A model generated the notes under the pieces. It searched no databases and was not told the origin of the DNA. It saw nothing but the letters and a program-made list of their open reading frames with translations. A program made the position numbers and the translations under genes. A DNA stretch of 64,000 bases, taken from Symmetrospora coprosmae. Taxonomy: Eukaryota; Basidiomycota; Cystobasidiomycetes; Symmetrosporaceae. Below are positions 21,473 to 31,376 of this stretch, one piece after another. Numbering within the stretch: position 1 is the stretch's first letter; each line of letters starts with the position of its first letter. Where the stretch lies: positions 124,001 through 188,000 of the forward strand of contig VUYT01000020.1 in NCBI GenBank assembly GCA_008802785.1. Reading direction: 5' to 3'.

Positions 21473-23788
21473 ATGGCAGGGCCCGCGATAGCCTACGCGT
21501 CGAACGCTTCGTCGCGCAAGTTCGGCAAAGGCGAGCGCGATCTGCTCATCGCCTCGCTCTTTGCCAAAGTCCTGCTGTTCCCGTCGTAGTGCGTTCGTCG
21601 ACTCGCATTCCCCCGGCAATAGCGAACGCGCGACTGAGACGCATGTTATCGCTTCGCTTAGCCGGAGCACTGACTTTGAAGTCCACCGGAACTGGCTCGC
21701 AATTGCAAAGAGCTTGCCATTGAAGCAGTGGTACTACGACGTGAGCATGCGGGCCTGACCTTGAAGAGACGCGTCGGACCGGGCTGATCAGGACGGTCTG
21801 CGCAGACAACCTCGGAATGGACGCTCGATTACGTAAATCTAGCGCGCTCCATACTGAGTCTCTACGCCTTCTCCTTGCTGACTCGCGACGCGTGCGCAGC
21901 CTCCGTTCTTTGCGTATTTTGAGCGGCTCCTCTCAGGCGTCGCCTACCTCGTCAACCCCCAAATCACCCGTCTCAGCAGCGAGCCAATAGACAACTGGCC
22001 GGTTGTGGCATTCCAGCGGACATCTGTCATCGCTTCGGAAGGAGTGCTCGCCTTTGCGCTGTACCGGTGTGCATCCTGAACGGCGGCACGCCGCGCTCGC
22101 GCCTAGAGCTGAGCCTGATGCCGACCGTTGTACCCACAGGTACGTACGCTCATCCGAGAGCGTGACTCGCGACATTGCAGCGTCTTTGTTCCTGCATCCG
22201 GGCCTCCTCTTCATCGACTCCATCCATTTCCAGTACAATGGCATGCTCCTCGGCGTCTTGCTGCTGAGCCTGGTCTCCGCAAGGGATGTGCGTCCGTCCA
22301 GATCGGTGCTCGACCATTCTCCTTCTCGACGCTGATGCCGAACTCTTGGCAGGGGAATCTTCCAGGCTGCGCCCTCTTCTTCGCTGTCCTCCTGAACTTC
22401 AAGCACATATTCGTATATCTTGCGCCGCCATATCTCGTCTACCTGTTCCGCGCCCATTGCTTCGACAAAGAGAGTGAGTCTGCGCATACGCCGACGGGAG
22501 AGAGTACCATTGTGTTCTGACCCTAGACGCCATCTAGATAAGTTCCTCGCCCACCGCCTGGTCCAACTCGGCTCCATTGTCGGCGGCACCTGCGCTGTCT
22601 CTTTCCTGCCATTCCTCGTTGCTGGAGGGCCGGATCAAATCAGGCAGATCCTATCCCGCCTCTTTCCCTTCCAGCGCGGTCTAAATCACGCCTACTGGGC
22701 TGGTAGGCTACATCTCCCCCCAGCTGGCTGGCTATGCACGATCAACCACGGGACTGACCCTGCCTCTGCTGGATGCTCGCCTAGGAAACGTATGGGCCCT
22801 GTACAGTGCGACGGATCGGGTGCTCCTCAAGTGTGAGTCAGCAGAGTCTGTTCATCTCTGCGGAGCTGCACTGTGGCTCAATGCGGACTACAAACAGACT
22901 TGACATGGCGCGGTGTTCCCGTCTCGGCCGAGGCCGTCAATTCGGCGAGCCGAGGCCTGATAGGCGACATCACCTTTGGTGTCCTCCCCGAGATCAAGCC
23001 TGCGCACTGCTTCGCACTTACCTTGCTGTGCAATGCCGTAGGTTGCGCTTGCCAAATCACCCGCTCTTGCAAATACTGATCCTGCCATCCATGGCTTGTT
23101 AGGTGTACCTTGTCAAGCTGTGGCAGCAGCCGACATACAAGCGGTTCCTAAAGGCGGTGACGCTCTCGGCGTTCACATCTTTCCTCTTTGGCTTTCACGT
23201 CCACGAGAAGGCGATTCTGCTTGTCTTGTTCCCGCTCAGGTGAGCTTTAGCAAATTGACATCTAGCCCCGGCGTTGCCATCAAGCTGACGGAACGCTTCG
23301 TAGTCTGCTGGCTGCCAACGACTACACGCTCTACCGGGTATTCGTGCTGACCTCAGTACCAGGCATATTTGCCTTGTTCCCGCTGCTGATCAGCTCAGCA
23401 GGTGAAGATCGGAACGACTGACTCGTACGGACAATAGATGGAGCAGAAGCTGATGCGCCCATGAACTCATCCAGAAACGCCCATCAAGCTGATCTACGCC
23501 GCAGTGTGGTTCAGCCTGGTGCTGCCATCGATCTCGCGCTCGGTGCACCGGCCGTCGCCAACGACGCTAGGCATACTGCTTCTCTACGTCGAGTCGGCCT
23601 ACTTGGCTGCCTTTCCCGCGCTGCAGTTCCTCGTATCGGTTGCGCACCCATGGTCCACGCGCCGCTCCGCGACAGGCACGGCTTCGGCAAGCATGGAGTT
23701 CCTGCCTCTGATGTCGATCAGCGTCTACTGCGCAGTCGGGATAACGTGGGCTTGGCTGAGATTGAGCCATCACTACTTGACAAATTAG
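21473..23788 (+). CDS. ALG8: Dolichyl-P-Glc:Glc1Man9GlcNAc2-PP-dolichol glucosyltransferase
   Basis: Alg8 adds the second glucose to the lipid-linked oligosaccharide in the ER lumen. Translation starts at 21473 ([14 protein letters not shown]). Family hallmarks appear in order: [54 protein letters not shown] (the conserved D-Y-P-P-F-F loop with its catalytic Asp) and [20 protein letters not shown], which separates Alg8/Alg6 from other GT-C enzymes. Then come many hydrophobic helices, [32 protein letters not shown] and [17 protein letters not shown], ending RLSHHYLTN. There are about ten short introns, and exon ends between 21.78 and 21.90 kb and near 23.3 kb are the least certain. Alg8 rather than Alg6 is favoured by the IHFQYNG and HVHEKA segments. 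Confidence 0.88.
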
Positions 23789-23875
23789 CTGTGGCAGATG
23801 TAGATAGCTGTAGCACGACGCGCGGATATGCAAGACTTTGGAGCTCTGCCTGCTTTTAGCCGGGCGTGTCCAAAG

Positions 23876-26291
23876 CTACAAAGAGGGAAAAGTTGCGGGA
23901 TTGCCAAGAGACGAGCTAATCTTCGCCGTGAAGGAGCCGTCCGTGGACAGAGTCCTCGGAAGGTGCGAGCTTTCTGGCGCTGGTGAGCCGGCTGCCGATA
24001 GTGTCGGGGTGCCAACGGCCAGCGGAGACGGCATTGCCGCGTCCTCCAGCACTGGCATGCTGACCGAGAGCATCTTGGCGGTGGCCTGTTCTGCTGATAG
24101 ACTCGCCAAGCCGTTGTTCCCTGGCGGATGCGACGAGTGACCATTGGGTGCACTTTGTGACCGGGAGAGCAGAGCCAGGGCATCGAGGTCGAGGTCGACG
24201 CCCAGGTCCTCGAGATCGGTCAGATCGGAATCCTCGTCGAGATCTATGAGATCTGACTCCTGCTCCTCTAGATCGGTCAGGTCGGAATTACTGTCGTTGT
24301 CGGATGCCGGAGGTGGACGTTCCCTCCTTTGTCGTTTAGGAATAGATGCAATCTCCACTTCCCCATAGAGGGAATGTTGCCGCCGCCGCTTGCCAGCAGT
24401 CTCCGAGCGAGACTTGGCAGCAGGCGCTATCTGCCGCCTTCCGACGAGCTCGGGCGAACTCTGCTCGCTGTACGTGATGCTCTTTGCTGCTTTTCGGGAC
24501 CGCTGGGTGGCTTTCTTCGTGCTAGACCGGGCACCCGTCCGGCCTGCCTTCTTCTGCGGGGCGTCCTCTCCCGGAAGTGTCTGATACTGCGCCTCATCGT
24601 AGCTCCGGCCAGAGCGGGTGGATCGGAGACCCTGTGCACTTTGCTTCAGTTCGGCCTCATCTGCCAGGTCACTGTAGCCTCCGCGCTTCGCCCTGCCCAT
24701 CTCAATCGTCAGAGAGGTTTCCAGCTCGCAGAACTATCAGGGCTTGAGACTCACTGCCTGCAAGTGTAGCAACGGCAATTCTCGTTATTTGGGCCAAAGT
24801 ACTCTTCACCATAGAATGTCAAGATCTCCTGTAAGTGGCAGCTGTCAGTGAGTATTACTAAGATTGTCGGTTACAGAGGAGCATCAGGCTCACTTCGCCT
24901 GCCTTGATGGGCCGGACGACCTTGAAGCACAGGTTGCGACCTGATCGGATGAGCTCGACGTTATTGTTACAGTCGTGCTGAACATCGGCATATAGTCAGT
25001 CTGACGGTCTGTTAGGAGCATAACTCATGACCGAGTCGCTCACGTTCACGAAGCGAGCGGGACCCATGAAGATCTGGAAGCAGTTCTTCGTTGGATTGAA
25101 GAGCACGCTGAACTGTATAGTCGAGCGAAACTTTAGCTTGGCCGATGCACACAGACAATAATCGAGCTCTAACACTCACATCTGCTTTCAGTTGCGACGT
25201 GTCCATTCTCATCTCGTCGTCCTGGTCGTCGGTCAGGTCCGCCGCGCTGCCATACAGCTTGACGTACTCGTGCACCTTAAAGTCGCGTGTGGCTTTCACG
25301 CCAAGATCAAGAGGCTTTGCCGGTGCCGGCTTCTCCCAAGTGACGGAGTCCGTTTCGGATCGGGTCGACCCTTCCCCCGCGCCGTTGGCGGGCAGAGAGG
25401 ACGCAGACGCTTGAGAGGACTCCAGCTGTGGCGTCAGTGCGGGCGATGACTGCTGACTCTTCTCGAGTCGCATTCGACGGAGCTCCGCCAGGCGGGGCAT
25501 GTATCGATTTGTGATAAACAAGCGGAAGTCGCAGTCGGGTTTCCAGATCTCCATGTACCGCCCAATGTGCCTGCGTACACATTCCGAAAGTCAGGACAAT
25601 CGGTATTTTGGCGGAGTGCACGGTCACTCACGCTAATAGGTGCGCCTTCTGATGAGGCTTGTCCAGGTCTTTCTGGTTCGAGAGCGTAATGATGGGCGCT
25701 CTCCTGCTCATGCGAGGCAAATGTGCGGATGAGTACCAATCGGCTGAAGCGCATGCGGGTGGTACGCGGTGATTGTGACCCACTTTGCGAGCTTCGCAGC
25801 GGCGTCCGAGGGGCTCATCTCGCCCTCTTTGACCTGTTAGAGCTTGTGTTAGTGTGAGCCCGCCTGACCGTTTGGCCTGGGCACTCGGGTCGCGACGACG
25901 ACCCACCTTTTTCAGTATTTCTATCTGCGGTTCCCAGTTGACATTCGGCACTCGGAATTTGTCGCGCTGCATCTTTCGGCTGAGTTCATCGTGATCCTGG
26001 TGAAGAATCCGACACGGCCAGGTAAGCCGGTGAACACAACGAGGCCGAACCTGTCGAACCATCGCGTGTCGCCGCAATCGCACGCAAAAGTACGAAACTG
26101 ACGACAAAGATTGCCAGGTCTACGAAGAGATAGCTGAGAAGACCGAGGTACCAAAAGAAAGGGTTCTCGTGTGAGTGCGACTGCAGAGATCGATTGCCTC
26201 GAAAACAGAGAGCGTTTCGGGCGCGTCGTACGCACCTCAGCATATCGTCGTCGCGCTTTGCATGCTCCAGATCCGTGATGCGACCGCCCAT
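23876..26291 (-). CDS. SET9: Histone H4-K20 methyltransferase Set9 (KMT5 type)
   Basis: SET9 methylates histone H4 Lys20. The N-terminus is pieced from small exons: MGGRITDLEHAKRDDDML (start 26291), SYLFVDLAIF, DHDELSRKMQRDKFRVPNVN, IEILKKVKEGEMSPSDAAAK, IITLSNQKDLDKPHQKAHLL and HIGRYMEIWKPDCDFRLFIT, which follow the Set9 N-terminal pattern. The SET core has VLFNPTKNCFQIFMGPARFV, NHDC-type HDCNNNVELIRSGRNL, VVRPIKAGEILTFYGEEYFG and the post-SET cysteines CRCYTC. The final exon is a long basic then acidic tail (AKRGGYSDLADE onward) with KRRRQ and RQRRERP patches and repeated SDLTDLE units. Join points before 25.8 kb are by eye. An apparent membrane segment in this region is only read-through of an intron. 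Confidence 0.8.
24209..24289 (-). repeat. Coding repeat encoding SDLTDLE-type units in the SET9 tail
   Basis: Two near-identical ~23-bp copies (about 24209-24231 and 24267-24289, offset 58 bp) encode SDLTDLE. Related DLDE/DLEDL/DLDLD units fill the space between and beyond. Confidence 0.6.
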
Positions 26292-26781
26292 CTTGTGGAT
26301 AGTGAGCGTGCGGTACCAGTGTCTTCCGGGTTCCGTCTGCGGATGAGAGATGTTGTTGGTGTGGTCCGCCGAGCGGAGCTGGGCCGAACGTCGCGAGAGA
26401 ACGACCTTCTTTGGCGAATCCTCCGTACGTTAGCTGATAATGAGTGCGAGCAGGCGGCAACTGCTGCAGGTCGCGGTCAAGAGGCTTCAGTGCTGTACCG
26501 ATTCAGGTAGATGCGGGTTGCGGGAAAGAGCCTGAAAGCTGACCCTCGACGCGTCTCTTCTGAGCGCCGCGCGTGATCGAGATGAAGAGAACCAGTGTCC
26601 GCCCAAACCGGATGGACGAGACTCCGAACAGCTTCAGCCATGAAGCCATTGCTATAGCTCATGTACGAGAGACAACGAAGAAAGCGAGGAACGGCTGCAG
26701 GGGTCTCGAGCTACACACGCGGCCCAATGCTACAGACTGGTGGTCAACGGAAGGAAGAGGGCTGGCGAAGGCGGATACCGG
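26292..26781. other. Gap between SET9 and the GTPBP1-like gene
   Basis: The 5' flank of SET9 and the 3' flank of the next minus-strand gene. A minus-strand ATG near 26661 opens a 35-codon frame that I could not connect to any plausible gene. Confidence 0.4.
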
Positions 26782-29368
26782 TTACTGCGCAACCTTCGCT
26801 TTGCCGACATCGCCAGTGAGCGACGTGATGACGCCAAGTCCTTTGGTCTTGCCTTCGCGGAAAAGGATCCTCGAGCCTGGACGAACAAATCTGCAGATTC
26901 GAGTCCGGACTCGGTGTGTGTCAGCGCACATCGCTATCATGAGGCGCAAGAGGACGATGCACGCACTCGGGAGTCTTGATGAACTCAAACACGACAGAGC
27001 ATCGGTCTCCAGTCCGTACAAATGGCTTGTCGATGTCGACAATGCGGACAGTCTGCCGTACCGAGCCAATGTGCGCCATGGCCTGGTATCCTTTCGCAAT
27101 TGTCGAGTTGTGGTAGAGAATGAGGACCGAGGCGGTGAAACGCAGGATGGCCTTTGGCTGCGCGTCCGGGGCTAGCAGCACCATACCCTTGCGGACCTGA
27201 TTGCGTCGAATGCGCTTCAACGCGAGCGCAACAGACTGGCCAGCCTCGCCGCCTCCGACGCGGACTCGTTTCCGCTCAATGCTACGGATGCTGGTAGGGA
27301 TGAATGCGCCGAGCGAATCGGGCTGAACAGAACGACTGCGATGTCAACCGGCCGACCTCTACGATGTCTTGATCGCGCAATGCTGTACTCACGCCGATAA
27401 GCACCGGATCGCCTGTCTTGACGGTTCCAGCCAGGATGACACCGGAGACAACACAGCCGACAAAGGGCACTGAGAAGACGTCCGATATGGACAGCTCGAG
27501 CGGGGCAGTGGAGTCGAACTTGTCCTGTGATGTCGGGGTCAGGGCGTTCAGGAAGCATTCTGTGCGCAGAAGACTCGTCAATAAGCAGCTATATCTCCGC
27601 TTTTAAAGCAAGCGGATAGGCGCACTCAAGGGCTCAAGACCGTCGCCAGTGACATTCGACACAAGGAAGATCGGAGCGGCCCTGTGAGCGAAACCGTATC
27701 AGCTGAAAGCATACTTTACCGCAAGGCGGACGAGCACACTCACTTTCGCTGGACGAAGGACTTTGCCAATGAGCACGCCATCCCCCTATTCTTGACAAAG
27801 ACTGGCGATTTCCTGCAACCAGGGCTCCGCAGAATCTTGGCGAGCTGCTTGACAGTCGTGTCGAGCACATTGGCGGGTGTGCTGTCGATCTTGGTGATGA
27901 TGACAACCACCGGCACGTTGAGAGCGAGGGACACTGATAGATGCTCCTTGCTCATGCCTGACAGTTGCGCACGAGGTTAGCGTAGAGCCAAGCGGGACTG
28001 CGACATGGTAGGGCAAGTGCCTCGAGCACATACCAACGATGCCTGCATTCGCTCCGACGATTAGGAGGACAAAGTCTGGAGAGCACGAGCTGAGTGCGCC
28101 AATGGTGGTCTGGGGGTGCGCAATACATATCAGTCCATTCTGCTCTTTCCGGCTGTTCCGAAAGAAAGTGGGCCAGCACCACCAGATCCCTCACCTTGAA
28201 ATATCGCTCGTGCCCGGCAAGGTCAATGAATCCAATGACTTTGGCTGCTTCTTTGCAGATCTCGTCCCACGACAGATCCTTCTTCTTATGATTTGGGTCT
28301 GCCTTTGCTGCGGCCTGCTGCATCTCGGCCGTGACTTCTCTTCCATTGGGTCCGAAACCCATGATCTCCATGCCCACGCTCGACGTCCGGCCGGTCTCGA
28401 TCTCGTGCTTGTGGCGGAAGAGCGCGACACGCGCTCTGCCTCTGCCGTCGTCTAGCCGTCCTTTCGTGAGGACGCCGAGAAGCGTGCTCTTACCCGCATC
28501 GACGTTGCCCACGACTGCAACGCGGAGCTCGAGCAGCTCCTCGGCAGTATGAGGGCGCGCTCGTATGAGTACGTAGAGCGTATCTTTGGCGTCCCACAAT
28601 TGCATTGTCTGCGGGGCGGTCGCAGGTGGCATGTGGTCACGAAGAGCCCTGATGAAGCGCATCGAAGGAAGGAGAAAGAGGACCCACCTCGTCTTCGTTG
28701 GCGCTCGTTTGCGGGGCGTACTTTGCAAGAGCCTCTGCCTCTTCGCCACCTTTCGGATCAAGCGGGCTCCACAGCACGCTCGCATAGAGCTGGACCTCCT
28801 GCGCGGCGTCTCTGAGCGTCTTGACAGCCGTGTCAATGTTCTCTTGCGTCACGAGCAGCGGTAATTGCGCAGCCGGCGCATCCTTGCCTGCTGCTGGCGC
28901 CGCGCGGTCGGGGACATCGAGCAGTGCGACCAGGCTCGTCTCGTTCAGGTTGTGTGCCGAGAGCGCCAGGAGCAGCTCGGACTGGGTCGAGTAGCCGATT
29001 TGCTGGTTTAGCAAGGATGCGAGTGACGAGATGCTCTCGGCTGTAGGGTGCAGCAGGCGTTCCTGTGGTTGTGCGCGATTGCGGGGTTTGGTTGCGGATA
29101 AGGCCGGGCAGTGGCGCGCGAGGGAGAGATAGATAGACATCAGCGCACGACTTTCCCCAAGGATTCAGCAGAAAGCAGCACACACGAGCAGCGTCCGACC
29201 ATCATCGTCGCGGATATCCTCCCTGTGCACCTCCGTCGCTGCAGGCTTCCCTCCCATTAAGGCGATCTTGCCTAGCTGAGCAGCCGTCCCCTGCACATTG
29301 GCGTTCTTGCCCCGCAGCGCGCGCTGGTCATTCTCTATTTCGGCCTGGAACGAGGCGAAGCTGGCCAT
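26782..29368 (-). CDS. GTPBP1/GTPBP2-family translational GTPase
   Basis: The start is [20 protein letters not shown] at 29368. The exon after it ([20 protein letters not shown]) is family-specific helical sequence. The EF-Tu-like G domain has [20 protein letters not shown] (P-loop), [20 protein letters not shown] and [10 protein letters not shown] (switch I region), [15 protein letters not shown] (DxxGH), [34 protein letters not shown] and TKID. Domains 2 and 3 follow with [57 protein letters not shown] and [17 protein letters not shown]. The RTSSVG and FREGKTKG blocks favour GTPBP1/2 over Hbs1 or eRF3. In animals the family acts in ribosome rescue and exosome-linked mRNA turnover; the fungal role is inferred. 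Confidence 0.88.
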
Positions 29369-29778
29369 TGTAGGCGTGCGCGTGCTCGTCTTGGTATCTG
29401 CTGATCCGCAGGGAAGTCTGCGTGCTGTCGAGCTAGACAGAGAGGAGTAGCGTCATCCCGGCGATGGGCAACAACCGTTCTTGTCGTCTAGAACCGAGTG
29501 GCGGACGAAAGGGCGAGCACGGAGAGACCGTCATGCGAGGCGTTCACACGTTCTTCGTACGGGTACAAGAGAGACCATGCCAGTATAACAACAGCACTCA
29601 ATGGGGGCGGGCGACCACGCTGGAATGGACACAGGAATGGGAAGAACGGCAGCCGAAAGCGACCCGTCTCCAAGGAGGGCCGCTCGGCAGAAGATGGCGA
29701 AGTGTACTACTCGAGTAGAGGCAGAACGGAAGTGATATGGGAAGAGAGAGAGAGAGAGTATTGGAATCGCGCCTCCGC
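29369..29778. other. Gap between GTPBP1-like gene and RAB4
   Basis: The promoter of the GTPBP1-like gene and the 3' flank of the Rab gene. It contains an (AG)8 dinucleotide run at 29743-29758 and nothing else of note. Confidence 0.5.
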
Positions 29779-31013
29779 TCAGCAGCACCCCAGTGTGAGC
29801 TTCTTGGCGCGTATCGGTCCGAGCCGGATGGTGCTGCTCCCGCCAAAGCTCGACATTCTCCGCAGAGAGCGCTCGCCGTAGCTAACACCCGAGCTGGTCT
29901 TCTCTGGGTCGATGCGGCCGCTCTCTATCGCCACGAGGATGGCGCGACTGAGGAGGTAGAAAGGCTGTGTGATGTTCTCGCCGGTGAGGGCTGACACTTC
30001 CACAAAGAGCAGGTCTGGGGTAAAGGGCCTCAACAGCCAGTCAGTACTATGCGCCCAGTCTTGCTGAGCTGCTTCGTGGGTCTCTCACCGTTCTCCTTTG
30101 CCCAGCGAGCAGCTTCGAGATAGTCGACCTCGCGGTTGTCCTCGTCGTCAAGCTTGTTGCCGACTAGGAGGATCACTAGGTCCGGAGAGGCCAGAGCGCG
30201 GGCGTCCGTTATCCATGCTTGGAGAGACTCAAAGGTGGATCGTCTGGGAGGGGTTGTATCAGGCCTATGCTTCAGACGACTGCGCTTCATACGCTGCTCA
30301 CCGCGTGATGTCCTGCATTGACAGGTTGTAGTCGTCAGCTTAGGCGCGCTCCCAGGGCCAGTCGCACAGCTCCTCACATAGCAGACCACGGCACCTGCCG
30401 CATTCCGGTAGTAGCTGCGTGTGACGCTCCGGAAGCGCTCCTGCCCTGCTGTATCCCAGAGCTGCAGCTTGAGGGTCTTTGTGTCGTGTGTAGCGCTCGC
30501 ACCGGAGGATCGCTTGGACGAGCGCGACGGCTGAGCCGTTGTGGGCAGCTTGAGGAGTGTAGAGGCGAACTCGACGCCGACAGTGTGCAGAGACGGGTTC
30601 TTGACTGTGCGGAGGGAGAGACATGATTGCTGTCTGAGCCCACTGACGCGCGAGACAATGCGGAGCACGCGGCGCTGCGATGACCCACAGGTGCCATTGA
30701 GGAAGGTGTGCAACAGGCACGACTTGCCCGTGCTGGACTCGCCTGGGAACGGGCCGACAGGAGGAGGAGAGGACAAGGAGAGCAGGCTCAGGCTCAGCCA
30801 CACTGACAGTGACATCTGTGGAGCAAGCCCCACCTATGATGACGACCTGTTGGCGGCGGGGTGGAAGTGGTCAAGTCAGTCTAGGTAGGGTGCTACAGCC
30901 CGGGGGCTTCCGGCCACGGCGCGGCCTCTGTGTCGACGACCCCAGCGCACCTTGAGGAGGTAGTCGTAGATGTCGACCAGAGCAAGAGCGACATCGTCGT
31001 CCCTGTCGGTCAT
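29779..31013 (-). CDS. YPT4: Rab4-family small GTPase
   Basis: Rab4 acts in early endosome recycling. The start [20 protein letters not shown] at 31013 is followed by a 13-nt micro-exon (30834-30846, VVIIG). The P-loop is then completed as [17 protein letters not shown]. Other G motifs are TVGVEFAST (switch I), [20 protein letters not shown] (switch II), [24 protein letters not shown] and [10 protein letters not shown]. The C-terminus [15 protein letters not shown] then [11 protein letters not shown] matches the Rab4 tail, and the end CC is a geranylgeranylation signal. A Ser-rich insertion of about 20 residues lies between strands beta-2 and beta-3, just before [13 protein letters not shown]. 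Symbol follows the fission yeast name. Confidence 0.87.
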
Positions 31014-31376
31014 TGGACCAAGTTGTCCGTGGGTCGAGCACACGCAGGGCGGGATGGGAGGGGGAGGGAGGCACAGTGCGCGCGACAGCCGCGCTGCTCG
31101 AGCACATGCATGGTGGCGACCGACATGAGACCTGTATCCCGGCGTGCACACAGCAGCTTGAAGCTCTATGCTTTGGATGGGCAAGAGCAGTGGCAGTGTT
31201 GCAATCACGTCGAGCATTCTCTTGTGTGCGTTCACCTACAGTCACGTCAAGCTGCCCTGTACCGTCGTTGTTCTGCACGCGTAAAGAGCGTGTCATCGTT
31301 GTTTACGCCCTTCTGCTCCGCTCGACCACCTGCTGCAAGGGTAGGACAACGACAACAGAGCTGCTGGGCCGTGGCC
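31014..31376. other. Divergent promoter, RAB4 / UBZ4 gene
   Basis: 363 bp between two head-to-head starts. I see no specific element. Confidence 0.55.

Noticed and set aside
26477-26662. Minus-strand ATG frame starting MASWLKLFGVSSIRFG between SET9 and the GTPBP1-like gene
   Set aside because: It looked like a small membrane protein, but no downstream exon joins in frame, and the nearby hydrophobic frame is better explained as SET9 intron.
26782-29368. First read as HBS1
   Set aside because: The G-domain and C-terminal blocks fit GTPBP1/2 better than Hbs1, and the N-terminus lacks the Hbs1 zinc-free domain pattern.
29498-29881. Plus-strand frames around the (AG)8 run
   Set aside because: They overlap the RAB4 3' exon on the other strand and have low-complexity composition.
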